Assembly (NCBI GenBank): GCA_017425245.1 | Contig: JAFOOX010000052.1 | Coordinates: 62,001 to 126,000, forward strand | DNA: 64,000 bases | Direction of reading: 5' to 3' | DNA from: Gammaproteobacteria bacterium | GTDB lineage: Bacteria > Pseudomonadota > Gammaproteobacteria > Enterobacterales > Neiellaceae | In this document: positions 25,901 through 36,500 of the stretch, piece after piece | Position numbering within the stretch: position 1 is the first letter of the stretch | How the letters are laid out: the number at the start of each line of letters is the position of its first letter | Translations under genes and position numbers: made by a program | The notes under the pieces: generated by a model | What the model was told of the DNA's origin: nothing | The model's input: only the letters and a program-made list of their open reading frames with translations | Databases searched by the model: none

Positions 25901-28900
25901 TAAACGGCGCCGTCGGGGCAACCGCCCGCGCCGTCACACCAATACTGACTGACCAGCCCTTCACTGCCGCTGTTGGTGGTCTCTTTATACTTGCGCCCCA
26001 TGGTGGTGTAGCTGTAGGAGACTTGGCCACCATTGGCATCAGCCACCGCGCTCGGGGCGCCAATCGCCAAGTTAAAGTTGGCACCATAAGTCGTCGTTTG
26101 CACATGATTCAACGGATTGGTGACGGTGCTGACATAGCGGCCCGAGCCGGTATAGGCAAAACGTTCCAAGGTGGTGACGCCAGCCACCACTGTCTCGACG
26201 CGGGTCGGATTGCCATAGAGATCACGGGCAGCGATACGCCTGACCGCCTTAAGTTCGGGCAAATGAGCACGGCTGGTCTCGGTAGCAAGCAGCCCCTTGG
26301 CATCGTAAGTCCAGGTTGTCTGGTTGCGTGCTTCGGAATCACCATAACTGGTGATCGTCTCTTCGCTCAGTAGCCGGGCAAAACCCTGGTAGCTGTAATC
26401 AAAGTCCCGGGTGACCGACTCGGTCCACTCGTTATCACCACTCACGGTGTGATCGGTGGTGGTACTGCTGGCAATTCGGGCATTACCAAAGCCATCCAGA
26501 TCCGACTGCTCCTGGGTAGATGAGGTCAGCCAGTTGCCATCGACATCATAGGTTTCGGTTTGGCTCAGACGAACGTAAGGAACAATGGCACGAGTGACCA
26601 AAACCCCACTGCGCCGATCAAACGCCAGCTCAGTGGTGGATAGCGTGGTGCCACTGGCAACATCGATTGAGGCAGGGTTCACACTCAGCGTCAAACAGCG
26701 GGCATAGCGATCCACCATATCCGCGCCGTCGCCACACTCCCACGTCGCCTCGCCTGTCGCCCCAGTAAAGTGGCTGCTGGACTTGGTCATCTGGCCGGTG
26801 TACGGCCAACCTTGGGCATAGTGGGTCTGGCTGGCCACACCGCGTAGCAGGTCATGGCTGACAAACGACTCAAAACCAAGAGAGCCTCGGCCCAGCTGAT
26901 AACGCAAGCCGCCATACTGATACGCGGTCAGGGTGCCGGGGCGCTTAAAGGCGGCCACCACGTACATCGGCTGAATAGCATCGAACACCTTGGAACCATT
27001 GCCCCAGTTGCTGGTATCCAGCAACTGGGCATTGCCCTTGGTGTAAACAGTTGCATCACTCAGCGCCCGATAATCGATCTCTGAGCGGTTACCGTAACCA
27101 TCAACCACTGCCGCAATGCGCGCATAGGGGGCGTTAGTGCGCAACTGCCAACCCACATCCCCATCCATAGCCACGTAATCGGCAAAACCATCTGCGTCGA
27201 TGTCGACAAACATCGACCGCTCGTTATCCGTAGTTCCCGCTGCCAGCGGCTCCGGCGCATTAAAGCCCATGATCGAGAAATAGGCGACATGCCACTCAGC
27301 TGGATATTTTTGATAGCAGGTGTATGCACTCCCACTATAGTCAGGCTGCAGTTCCCTGATGCAACTGTCGATCTCAGAACCAAAGGATCTTAACCCTATA
27401 AAATCAAGCTGGCCGTCACCATTGATATCAGCAAAGTGCGTGGCAGAATCACCGCCAGCGAATTCACTGGAAGGAATGGTAAACCCGGAAAAGAATGGCA
27501 ACTCCTGAGTTAATCCGCGGCCATCACCCAGACGATAGAACCATCCAGCACCATCCCGGCGATAAACAATATCACCGTTACCGTCTTGGTTAATATCAAG
27601 AACCCTGACATCGGCTTCACCCGAATCAGGCCAATGACCTATTTCCGTAAAGCCACCTTCTCCTGCCACTATAAGTCGCCAAGTCCAAGAACCAACTTCA
27701 CACTTTACTATATCAAGTTCATCGCCGACCTGAGGAGACTCTGGTGCTTCGCAGCTGTGCTCGCGAACCTTAGTAAGAAAATCCGGACGACCATCACCAT
27801 TAAAGTCCAACTGAACCGCAGCGTGAAAATCTTTCAGCAAGCCAACGTCATACCCATGTTTTGGATATGACGAGCCGAGTTTACGAACCAGATTAATCAT
27901 CAGCGGCTGAGGACTTCCAAAACTGCCAGTGCCATCGCCGTACGAAACATATAGCGATTTCTTATTCACGCTAATGATGTCGACTTCGCCATCCGCATTG
28001 AAGTCCACCATCGAGAATAGATTTACCTTATCTACAACAATTCCCGTATCTACGGTGGTGCTATATGCGTATTCGCCACCTGCGGCTACGCGATAAAGAA
28101 TGCGGGCTTCAGTAGGAAAATCTTCCTCCTCTGTAGCCTCTAAAAAATATAATTGCGCCCAAACTAAGTCATCAGCATCATCGCCATTAATATCGATAAC
28201 TCGCCAAGACTTTTTAAACGAGTCAGTCGCTATCTCTGATGCCTGATTGCGCTGATAAAATATGCCATCACGCTGCCTGCCGATCACCAAATGGTCCGAC
28301 GAGTCGCTGCTATCGTTAGCCAGCATCAGAATATCGATCTGGCCATCACCGTCGGTATCGGCTGGTTGAAAGCCCATAAACTTGCGGTCTTTGGTGAGCT
28401 TGAAAGACTGACGCGCGGCAAATGATGGCACATCATTCTGGCCATTAATCCAGGTGAAACGGGTGGGCGGCAGGCAGTGGCTATCGCGACAGGCGGTAAC
28501 CGACTCCAGATAACGATTGGAGTTGTCATAACTCAGCCGATAAGACTTAAGCTGGACATTATCCGAGCGCGACTCTACCGAAACCAAGCGTTTGCTCAGG
28601 CTTACTGCATCACCATGCAGGTAACCATAGCGAGGTTCAGGCGCACCATTGACGTAGTTGAACTTGATTTCACTTTTAAACGCTGCCGCAGTGTTCTTGT
28701 GGTTGGTGTAACGCACCCGTTGCAAGTGAAATTCGAGGCTGTTGGCAACCCTTAAGTATTCAAAGTCAATGCGGTTGCCGTTCACATCCTCAATACGGCT
28801 GATGGGCCACGCGAATGTCGCACTGTTGATAATGCCATCAATGCGGTCACCCTCCAGACCATAGGTGACTATTGAACCGTCGCCGCGTCGCAGTTCAAAT

Positions 28901-31900
28901 GTACTCGGGTTGCCCTGACCACCACCGATGGACTGAATCTTAACACCGCCACTGATCTCGGTGTCATAAGTAGCATTAACACCGCCGTAGCTACCGTCGG
29001 TAACGAGGCGTTGGCCATCCAAACAGAAGCGATCGTTCTGGTCAAAAGAGATTGCCCTGGCGACGCCATCTCGCTCGCGGTCCTGGCCACAGCGTTGAAT
29101 GACGGAATAGCCTGAAATTGACCAGCCACGCCCCATGGCACCTGACATTCTTTGGCTGTCATAAACCAGTGCCAGCTCCGGTACCAAGCCATTCACCGCA
29201 CCGGTAGTTACGATCGGAATAGAGTAAACATAAGCGCCAGAAGGCAGCACTTGCTCAGACGCAGGCAAGGTACCAACGGGCCGATTGCCATCTACAAAGG
29301 TTGACAAAGCTCTGGGTGCAACTTCCACTGGCAGCAGGCCCGAGGTAATACCAGAAGCGACCGTAAGCACCGCACTCTTGCGAACTGTGCCCAAATCACC
29401 CTGACACTCAAAAGTGACGGTCACTGTACCGGCAGTGCTATAAACAGTTTCACGTTCGCCGCTTAACGCCACGTCCGCGTCGCCTGCGCTAACCTCTTTA
29501 CAACTGTTCGCATCAGTCGCCTGCCACTGCAATACCGCAGTTCGCCCAATAGCAACGCTGTCAGCCTTCCAGGAAAGTTCAAGCGACGGTGGCTTTGGTA
29601 CGTTAACCACAACTGGGCCAATCGCCAAAGGCTGACTACGCCCGGCAGCGTTAACTGCAGTGATGGTAAAGCTGTACTGACCATCCGCAAGCCCCGTGCG
29701 CTCGTAAGTCGTAGCAGAAATCAGCGATGTGCTGCTCTGGGACTCCTCTCCATCTTCAGGTATGAAGGTCGTAACGATCTCGTACTGACTGGCGTCTTTG
29801 GCCGCATGCCATTCAAGGTATATGCGGCCATCAGTGCTGGTGCCGCTAATCGCATTCTTCAGTACTGGCTTTTCTGGCCACAACAGCACACGGATCATAC
29901 GCGGTACCGACCAGTCACTGCAGGCAGGTGAGCCACCAGACGCATAGACGCAGCCGCGCACTTCCCAGCGATAATCTCCAGACGTCGTTAATACCTCAGT
30001 TTTAACGCGTGTCGAACTATCAAAAGGTGTGACAACGACAACGCTGCTGTCGGGCCCGCTTCGCCGCAGCTGATACTGAATAGCGGCTAAATTTGTCCAT
30101 CTGGCAGTAACGCCATACGACTTACCATCGGCATTTAATGCAGCCCCTTCCAGGGTCAAGGTGGGTGTAGCTGGCGCAATGACCACTTCAACTTGGTATG
30201 GATCAGACCATTGACTGCAGCCAGAGGCGTTACACGCGGACACCTGATAGCTATAAACACCCATCGCCTGTTCGACCACTGCGTAGGACGCAGTCGTCAC
30301 GGTACGCTCAAAGGCAAGCGTAGTCCCACGAAGTGCCTTTACCTTATAGCTTGTAGCATGTGCAATGCTCCCCCAGCTAACGGTGTAGCTGCCATCGCCA
30401 TCAGTTGTTGGTGTAGTCGGCGCGATAACGGGCTTGGTTGGCGGAAGGAGTACACTGATAGAAAGGGATGGACTGTAATCACTACAGACCGCGCTGCCAC
30501 CAGATGCCAAACGGCATGCTTTGGCTCTATAGCTATAGGTACCCGTCGCCTTGCCTGACAGGGGATATAACAAGTCAGACCGAACTGCGATTTGTTGCCA
30601 ATCTTGAGTTACTCCAGCGACGACCGAGGCTTCATCTATGACATAAGATTGAGCACCCACGTTCGCCCAGCTTAACTGGTAGCTGCCATCAGGATCAGGT
30701 GACGCCGCGCTGCTTGACAAGAAGGGTATAGCCGGTTTATCCAGCACAGTAATGGTCTTTTCCACACTGGCGGGGCCGCAAACTGTTTTAATACAGGCTT
30801 CAACCGCATAGCGATATGTTCCCGCCGCCTTGGCAAAACTCCTGCTAGTAGAGGTTCCTACTGCATACACCACTGGCACTGTTGCGCTGTTATTGTACTC
30901 TCGAACGTTGTAGTTGGTGACCCCGGCAATGACTGACCATGTCAACGTAAAGCTACCTGCCGAGTCGGGAAGGAGAGAGGTTGAAGGTGCTAGCGGCGGG
31001 ATAATGACATCTACAGTTATAATGCTACTCCACTCACCGCAGACAGCACTTCCACCAGAAAGATAATCGCAGGCTCTGATTCGATAGCTGTAGGAGCCCG
31101 TTGTCAATCCGGTCACTAAATACGTTTTAGAGCGATAATTACTACTAACTGTTTGCCACGCACCTGAACCGATTCTACTTTCAACTTGGTAAGCGACGGC
31201 TGCAGCAGTTGGCCACATTAACGAAAAAGAACCATCGGTATCGAACGGCTTTTGAGCACTGTTTTCCACACTAACCGGAGGGGGCGCATTATAGACTTCG
31301 ACGGTAGTTGATTTGGTGCGTGCGCTACAACCTGCACTGTTGCAGGCTTCTACCTCGTAACGATATAGGCCCGGGGCCTTATTGGCAAAGGTGTACGAGC
31401 TTGCGGCACCAGGGAACCAGGTTGATGGCGTGGTCTCAACCCCTTTGTATTCTTTCAACAAATACTGAGTTGCGGTAGCTGATGGCGCCCAAGCAATAGT
31501 AAAACCACCGCTCGAGGTAGCTCTAGCCGGCCCGGAGATGGAAGATACCGGTGCAGGCGGCAAAAAAACATTAACGAATGCGGCAGTTGACCAAGGCGCA
31601 CAACCAAAATTATTGCACGCCCTAATTGCATAGCCATAGCGTCCATTGGCTAACCCACTACGTGAATAGCTAGTCACATCGGCTGCCAATGCTGCCTCTA
31701 TAGTGTTAGCAATCGCCCCGTCTCGCGACTCGCTGATTTGGTAACTGTTGGTTCGTTCTGCTTTATTCCAAGAAAGGTTGATGTTCCCTGTACTAGTTGA
31801 TGACGGCACCGTTAGCGACGGAGAAGTATTCGGCGCAGACAATAGGCCTGATTCAGCGTAGCTGCTGCACGCGATGGTCTTGCATGCAGCAACACGATAA

Positions 31901-33237
31901 CGAAAAGTAGCCTCACTTCGACCGCTAAGGGCATAGCTCAGCGCCGTCCCAGTATATATTTGCAGCCATGCATCAGCGCCTCGACGCTCTTCGAGAACAT
32001 ATCGAGTGGCGCCAGAAACGGGCGACCAAGCCACTTGAAAGCTACCACCTGAAACCAATGCAGCATCAGGAATCGTGATGCTTGGTGTACTCGGAATTGT
32101 TTCAACAGTCAAACGCCCACTGGCATATCCATTACTACAGCCAGCAGTAATGCAACTAAACAGACGATAGTCGTAGACTCCCTCACTCAACCCAGTTCTA
32201 AGAGTGCTGGTAGCTGATGCCTCATACACCGTAGCCCATAAGGATTCACCAACCTTTTTCTCTTGTAACCGGTAGTAAGCAGCCCCGGCTGTCGCCGGCC
32301 ATGAAATAGATGCCTGGCCGTTTGTCGTATGAGCAGGAACAAGAATAGACGCTGGTGCCTTGATGACATTAATAGTATTGCTGACAACGGGTGAGCCGCA
32401 GGTCGCCCCCCCACCACTGGTCAAAAAACATCCGACCACATCATATCGAAGCCTGCCCGCAGGCTTGTTATAGAATGTGTTGCTGGTGTTGGTGCCACTA
32501 TATACTTCCGACCAAGCCCCGCCATTCACGCTTTCTCTAATCTTGTAATGCGAAAATCCAGATGACCAAGAAATAGCTACTGCATTACCATGTGTTATGT
32601 GGGGCACCGACAGCCAAGCAGGAACATATAGTGTTGATGCACTTGATACTGTCCATGACGAACATGCGGAATCCCTACATGCTCTAACTCTGTACACATA
32701 TCTACCGGCATTTCTGCCACTCACCGCTGAGCTTGTGCCAGCACCTTTAAATATTTGAACATACGATCCTGAATCCTTTGATTCCTGAAGCTCATAACTT
32801 GTTGCGGTAGCTACTGCGCCCCAGCTGACTGAGTAGCTGGTTAGCGGATTAAGGCTGGCCGGCAAAGACGTAAATGCAGGGGCGGCTGGTGGTGACGGGG
32901 GGGTTACAGTAACCGTTATGGTCGGCGAGTTAACGCATGTCCAAGTGCACTGTCGCGCATAATAAGTGTAGGTGCCTGCGCCTTTGGTAAAAGATCTTGA
33001 GCCAGCCGCCCCAGAATAGATAAAGACCCCATTCTCAAAAACCGCATATGGCGCACCGGAACGTACGCCACCACTCCAGGAGATCGTGTAGCTTCCGGTA
33101 CTAGAACTCGGTCCGCTAAGGACAGGAGCTGGCGGGGGGGTGTAGGCATAACTGGGTGCGGCGCCTGATACCAGCAGAAGCACAGTAGCCAAACATAGTG
33201 ACAGCCCAAAACAGGCAAGGGCACTGACCGACTTCAT
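22981..33237 (-). CDS. Giant Sec-exported Fn3-SpvB-FG-GAP-Rhs protein with variable C-terminal toxin tip
   Basis: The 3,418 residues start at the ATG at 33237 with a signal peptide (MKSVSALACFGLSLCLATVL, cleavage likely after SYA near residue 31). Order: about 13 fibronectin-III-like repeats (about 35-1230) and one more Ig-like unit; an SpvB/TcaC-type domain (about 1320-1560, GAYVYSIPIVTTGAVNGLVP); FG-GAP/VCBS Asp-rich repeats such as DINGDGQLDFIGL (about 1620-2030); YD/Rhs repeats (about 2360-2950); and the Rhs core ending DPSGY at residue 3119. The remaining 299 residues are a variable tip, with hydrophobic segments first and a basic C-terminus (EVHYVRNPKTGELMDFKLKHH) of nuclease-like look. 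No PAAR or VgrG parts are present, so a type VI route is not indicated. The tip's activity is not identified. Confidence 0.85.
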   Translation of the reverse strand: MKSVSALACFGLSLCLATVLLLVSGAAPSYAYTPPPAPVLSGPSSSTGSYTISWSGGVRSGAPYAVFENGVFIYSGAAGSRSFTKGAGTYTYYARQCTWTCVNSPTITVTVTPPSPPAAPAFTSLPASLNPLTSYSVSWGAVATATSYELQESKDSGSYVQIFKGAGTSSAVSGRNAGRYVYRVRACRDSACSSWTVSSASTLYVPAWLSVPHITHGNAVAISWSSGFSHYKIRESVNGGAWSEVYSGTNTSNTFYNKPAGRLRYDVVGCFLTSGGGATCGSPVVSNTINVIKAPASILVPAHTTNGQASISWPATAGAAYYRLQEKKVGESLWATVYEASATSTLRTGLSEGVYDYRLFSCITAGCSNGYASGRLTVETIPSTPSITIPDAALVSGGSFQVAWSPVSGATRYVLEERRGADAWLQIYTGTALSYALSGRSEATFRYRVAACKTIACSSYAESGLLSAPNTSPSLTVPSSTSTGNINLSWNKAERTNSYQISESRDGAIANTIEAALAADVTSYSRSGLANGRYGYAIRACNNFGCAPWSTAAFVNVFLPPAPVSSISGPARATSSGGFTIAWAPSATATQYLLKEYKGVETTPSTWFPGAASSYTFANKAPGLYRYEVEACNSAGCSARTKSTTVEVYNAPPPVSVENSAQKPFDTDGSFSLMWPTAAAVAYQVESRIGSGAWQTVSSNYRSKTYLVTGLTTGSYSYRIRACDYLSGGSAVCGEWSSIITVDVIIPPLAPSTSLLPDSAGSFTLTWSVIAGVTNYNVREYNNSATVPVVYAVGTSTSRSFAKAAGTYRYAVEACIKTVCGPASVEKTITVLDKPAIPFLSSSAASPDPDGSYQLSWANVGAQSYVIDEASVVAGVTQDWQQIAVRSDLLYPLSGKATGTYSYRAKACRLASGGSAVCSDYSPSLSISVLLPPTKPVIAPTTPTTDGDGSYTVSWGSIAHATSYKVKALRGTTLAFERTVTTASYAVVEQAMGVYSYQVSACNASGCSQWSDPYQVEVVIAPATPTLTLEGAALNADGKSYGVTARWTNLAAIQYQLRRSGPDSSVVVVTPFDSSTRVKTEVLTTSGDYRWEVRGCVYASGGSPACSDWSVPRMIRVLLWPEKPVLKNAISGTSTDGRIYLEWHAAKDASQYEIVTTFIPEDGEESQSSTSLISATTYERTGLADGQYSFTITAVNAAGRSQPLAIGPVVVNVPKPPSLELSWKADSVAIGRTAVLQWQATDANSCKEVSAGDADVALSGERETVYSTAGTVTVTFECQGDLGTVRKSAVLTVASGITSGLLPVEVAPRALSTFVDGNRPVGTLPASEQVLPSGAYVYSIPIVTTGAVNGLVPELALVYDSQRMSGAMGRGWSISGYSVIQRCGQDRERDGVARAISFDQNDRFCLDGQRLVTDGSYGGVNATYDTEISGGVKIQSIGGGQGNPSTFELRRGDGSIVTYGLEGDRIDGIINSATFAWPISRIEDVNGNRIDFEYLRVANSLEFHLQRVRYTNHKNTAAAFKSEIKFNYVNGAPEPRYGYLHGDAVSLSKRLVSVESRSDNVQLKSYRLSYDNSNRYLESVTACRDSHCLPPTRFTWINGQNDVPSFAARQSFKLTKDRKFMGFQPADTDGDGQIDILMLANDSSDSSDHLVIGRQRDGIFYQRNQASEIATDSFKKSWRVIDINGDDADDLVWAQLYFLEATEEEDFPTEARILYRVAAGGEYAYSTTVDTGIVVDKVNLFSMVDFNADGEVDIISVNKKSLYVSYGDGTGSFGSPQPLMINLVRKLGSSYPKHGYDVGLLKDFHAAVQLDFNGDGRPDFLTKVREHSCEAPESPQVGDELDIVKCEVGSWTWRLIVAGEGGFTEIGHWPDSGEADVRVLDINQDGNGDIVYRRDGAGWFYRLGDGRGLTQELPFFSGFTIPSSEFAGGDSATHFADINGDGQLDFIGLRSFGSEIDSCIRELQPDYSGSAYTCYQKYPAEWHVAYFSIMGFNAPEPLAAGTTDNERSMFVDIDADGFADYVAMDGDVGWQLRTNAPYARIAAVVDGYGNRSEIDYRALSDATVYTKGNAQLLDTSNWGNGSKVFDAIQPMYVVAAFKRPGTLTAYQYGGLRYQLGRGSLGFESFVSHDLLRGVASQTHYAQGWPYTGQMTKSSSHFTGATGEATWECGDGADMVDRYARCLTLSVNPASIDVASGTTLSTTELAFDRRSGVLVTRAIVPYVRLSQTETYDVDGNWLTSSTQEQSDLDGFGNARIASSTTTDHTVSGDNEWTESVTRDFDYSYQGFARLLSEETITSYGDSEARNQTTWTYDAKGLLATETSRAHLPELKAVRRIAARDLYGNPTRVETVVAGVTTLERFAYTGSGRYVSTVTNPLNHVQTTTYGANFNLAIGAPSAVADANGGQVSYSYTTMGRKYKETTNSGSEGLVSQYWCDGAGGCPDGAVYIEVTEGRGLPTTKSYVDGQGRVLRTESEGLDAGDWSVVDTEYTARGEVKRQSQPYEGGGVATAWTEYQYDDFGRVEQVTKPDDGEWLYEYERLSITTINPAGSRRTEVKDAAGKIRQVIDDPFDGGSVIANYRYDAFGNPTEIDGPDGVTTRVEYDDAGRRKRVVDADKGAISYSVDAWDREYLSHHEGRNVRGRTEFDNVGRVIRERHYNGAETAANLQTQVDYVYDTAVNGKGQLHRRTLTNYLLGAQTFVDERSYDGFGRATGQTISLSNGRRYLLSTTYDAAGRVRDVTDASGKTVRRYYSQTGLHRATGDLSHNLTLWQVSEMDAMGHATRTTFGNGVTTIAGYNSVGLVTGLYSSVQDSRYQWDQLGNLEHRDERHKGLFETFTYDGMNRLRTSQISGMAEQEVRYADNGNITFKSGVGSYSYNSVRPHAVTKVTSASGAVTNYSYDAAGNMTTDGKRSLSYTTTEVPYRVVSGGTTTEFTYGFDGGRFKRVDSKEGVTTTTWTVGNVEIISSTERSGETVKRYLDGVAIATYYPGGGSDIHYQHKDHLGSLDLMTDERGRVVERFSFDPWGARRNADWHKLGSIESMLQQRTMAALASDLTTRGFTGHEHLDDAGLIHMNGRVYDPVLARFLSADPLIQDPFNPQSLNRYSYVFNNPLNATDPSGYNALGLVTTIVNIAAMFFQVLYPVAVALNCYTAAVTALQLYDAYHQVGGSLVLENSWVTVVQTAYSLVSSFYALGTMKTDGVATSAGETAIAGTADSAEYAAEAFALDPDGQRFLDKLSAENRAFSLEIKMAAHFDSNPVMLGTRYTPSGWVDYWSNNFVSEPYMEVGLTSTDALFFEYSPFGGGPSAAARAGMGAAKYGAKAIAWGKARWGRVFGANVVDKFSRAPKSLMDQMVLEAAKQGKGVKIIDSLNDPKFKGMEKWSYSELSANGLRSEVHYVRNPKTGELMDFKLKHHADIGR

Positions 33238-33340
33238 CCCTGAAACCTCAAAATCAAAAATTTGGTACACCGCGCATGTTACGAGATGCGTACCAAAGAT
33301 GTCAAACCGTAACAAATTCATAAAGATCAAGCACCAAACT

Positions 33341-33376
33341 CAACACGCTCAACACGCTCAACACGTTCAACACGCT
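33341..33376. repeat. Four tandem 9-bp repeats upstream of the Rhs gene
   Basis: CAACACGCT occurs four times head to tail, the third copy with one change (CAACACGTT). The array lies about 100 bp upstream of the Rhs start and just beyond the pulA terminator, in a 200-bp stretch where the Rhs promoter must lie. Function unknown. Confidence 0.8.
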
Positions 33377-33446
33377 CAACCAGAGAGGCTAGTGCTGGGC
33401 ATCAACCACAACGGCGACATCCTCCTTCTCCGGCAGCTGCAGAGAT

Positions 33447-33475
33447 AAAAAACCGGCCGCAAAGGCGGCCGGTTT
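33447..33475 (-). terminator. Intrinsic terminator after pulA
   Basis: Stem AACCGGCCGC / GCGGCCGGTT with a 4-base loop and six T residues on the minus strand, 30 bp after the pulA stop. Near-identical to the terminator at 22477-22507. Confidence 0.9.
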
Positions 33476-33504
33476 GGGTTAGCGATCAGTGTTGCCGTTA
33501 TCGA

Positions 33505-36500
33505 TTATTCGATTTCGCACACGCTGAGCGTACCTACCACCTGAGCGTCAACCAGATCTTCTGTGACTTCAAAGGTCATGACATAGTTGCCATCACCCAA
33601 GGCCATGGTGTTATTGCCCGGGTCACCAATAGCGCTGGCGCCGATACGAGCGACTACATCGTAGTCTGCATTCAGAGCCAGGTCGGTTGCCAGCGAGCCA
33701 CTGCTCATAGCAACAAACTGCGGATCCCAGTTGCCAGTATCTCCCGCAAGCTTAAAGCCGCCGGTCAGGTCAACCGCTGACAGGGCAACCTGATACTTGT
33801 TGCTGCCTTTGTAACTGAAAGCGTAGGCCGCATCCCAGTTCCAGCTGGAGTGAGCACCGCGCACAGCCAAGGGGGCGGTGATCGGACCAGCGTCAGCGCT
33901 GTTGGCCAACAGTTCACAGCCCGACAGCTCTTCCGCAGTGATCAACAGGGTCGGCGCATCTTTATCGGAGAAATCGGCGACAAACTCGACCACCGATTTG
34001 ACATCCAAGGTAATGCTCAGATTGCCGTCTTTACCGAGTGCATAGGCCTCACCAATGACGGGCTGGGTTTCGCCGCCTTTGCCCCAGTCAACGGTGCTCC
34101 AGTCAGAGCTGGCAACTTTGAATCCGTATGTTCCCGGCTCCAATGTCACTGTGACACCGTACTTACCGCTGGACGCAAAGACCATTTCATTGGTTTCGCC
34201 CCAGCCATTCATATCACCACGCAGGAACACTTCAGTGTCACCGAACGGAGGAATGGAGCTCAGGTCCTTGTTCGATTCGTCCACCGGATAACCGGCGCCC
34301 TGAGCATCACCCTGCGGCAGTACAAAGACTGCGAAGGAGAAGGCCGGCACGGTAACGGTAGCACCATCAACAGTCGGTTCCATCAGATCCATGTAGTCCG
34401 TCGAATCAGCCAGATCTGGATGGATTGCCCAGGCACCAGCACCCAGGGTCACACTCTTGGCTTCCGGGTTACCGTTAAACACGCTAACCACAGCATCGAA
34501 GTTCTCATCCAGATCGTCACCAGCGGAGGTGCCATCATCGATGGACATCACGATCAGGTGGATCTGGCTGTCTTCACCAACATTGCGGAAGTCAACGCGG
34601 TCCATGACCTTCTGAGCGTCGCCGAGATGGAACAGCTTGCTGCTGCTACGAACCTTGAGCATTGTCTGGGCAACGGCAGTTGCCTTGGCAATGTCTGAGG
34701 AGGTCGGGGCCGCTGCAGCATCAGCCAAAATCGGACCAATAGTCGGCCAGTTTGCTACATCTTTGTCGCGGCTGGGCAGACCAACGTTCCAATTGTGGTC
34801 TTCGCCAGTGAAGTCAACACGGTTGTACCAATCACCGGAGTTGTAACTGTCGCGCTCCATCGATTTGGAACGCAGCAGCTCAACGCCCATGTGCAGGAAA
34901 GGAATACCCTGGCTCAGCATAGGGAAGCTCAGGCCGAGCAGGTGCATCCGCAGACGATCTTCCGTCGGCGTAGCCGTCGGGATTTTGTACTGGTTGAAGT
35001 CCCAGAAGGTCTGATTGTCGTGCTTGGAGATATAGGTGATGGTTTCAGTCGGCTGGTCAACATAGCCGGAAGGAGAACCGCCGTAGTTCACATCCTGACC
35101 ACGTTTGGTCTTGCCCGCGGTGTCCACCAGTATGAAGTTGCGCAGGTTACCGGCCAACTCAACCTTGATCTGGTCAGTACGCTCGTTGAGGTCTGCCAGA
35201 GTAGAAGCACCCGCAGTCACACGTTCATTCGGGAAGGTATGCAAACCGCTAGCCCAGCCTTGGGCCGCGCGAATGTCTGAGGTGTTGAAGCGACCGCCAC
35301 GTACGGCATCACGCATACGGTCTGAGAAAGAACCGATACCGGTACCGGCCAGGTTTTCCTGACGTGCCTGCACAAAGCGGGCATCGTTGGCCACTTCACC
35401 GAAGTTCCAGCCTTCACCGTAGAAGTACATGTTGGGGTTCACTGCACGGGTAGCCGCAAGTGAATCTTCCATCGCCGCCAGCGGCTGATGGCCCATCAGG
35501 TCGAAACGGAAGCTGTCGATCTTGTACGCTTCAGTCCAGATGACGAGGGTGTCCTGCATCAGCTTGGCCATCATCGCATGTTCGGTCGCGGTGTTGTCGC
35601 AGCAGGTTGAGTTGGTTACTGCGCCCGTGCTGATATCAAGGCGGTGGTAGTAACCTGGGACCACCTTGTCGAGCACTGATTTTTCGCTGAGGCCAGAAGC
35701 ATTGGTATGGTTGTAGACCACATCCATGGCCACACCGAGGCCCATACCGTGAACGGCCTGAACCATCTCACGGAACTCTTTGATACGAGCCGTACCATCG
35801 GGGTTCGACGCATAACTGCCTTCAGGCGCGCCAAAATGGAAGGGGTCATAGCCCCAATTGAAGCTGTCATGTTCACGCATGTCCCAAGCGATCTGCTCCG
35901 CGCAGTCAGTCGTTGGGTCACAGGCGGCCATCACGGATTCAATGGTCTGAGACTTGTCTGCAACCGTGGCGCAGATGCGCGCGGCGTCGTTGAGTTCACA
36001 CAACTTGCTCACCGGCTCGTTGATATCAACCCGCTTGGTCGGATCTTCGTTGATGGTGGCAATGTCGAACGCTGGCAGCAGATGCAGGTAGGTCAAACCC
36101 GCTTCTTTGAGTGCCTTGAGATGGTTTACCGGAGCAGTATCTTCAGCAGCGAATGCCAAGTACTTGCCACGCTTGTCGGCCGGAGTAGAAACATCGTGGG
36201 CACTGAAGTCGCGGATATGCGCTTCATAGAGAGCGATGTGTGAATGCACCGGAATCTCATGCGTATCCCAACCAGCCGGCTTGAGTGCCGGATCGCTGAG
36301 ATCAACAACCTGAGAGAAAACAGAGTTGGTGGACAGGCTAACCGAATAGGGGTCAGTGACCATCACCGTCTCGTTTTTGCCAGTCTTCGGATGGTAGACG
36401 CTCACTTCGTATTTGTAGAAAGCGCCAACCAGATCGGTTGAGCCGGCGTGACTCCAGATGCCAGTAGCAGCATCCAGCGTCATGGCAACAGCGTCACCCA

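Noticed and set aside
22981..33237. Type VI Rhs effector
   Set aside because: No PAAR, VgrG, Hcp or adaptor gene, and the N-terminus is a Sec signal peptide followed by Fn3 repeats.
33299..33448. A 49-codon plus-strand frame reading through the CAACACGCT repeats and ending at the pulA terminator
   Set aside because: No ribosome site, a His/Gln repeat in the middle, and it overlaps the Rhs leader. A remnant of a former gene on either strand (a minus-strand reading gives LPEKEDVAVVVDAQH then a stop) is possible but unsupported.
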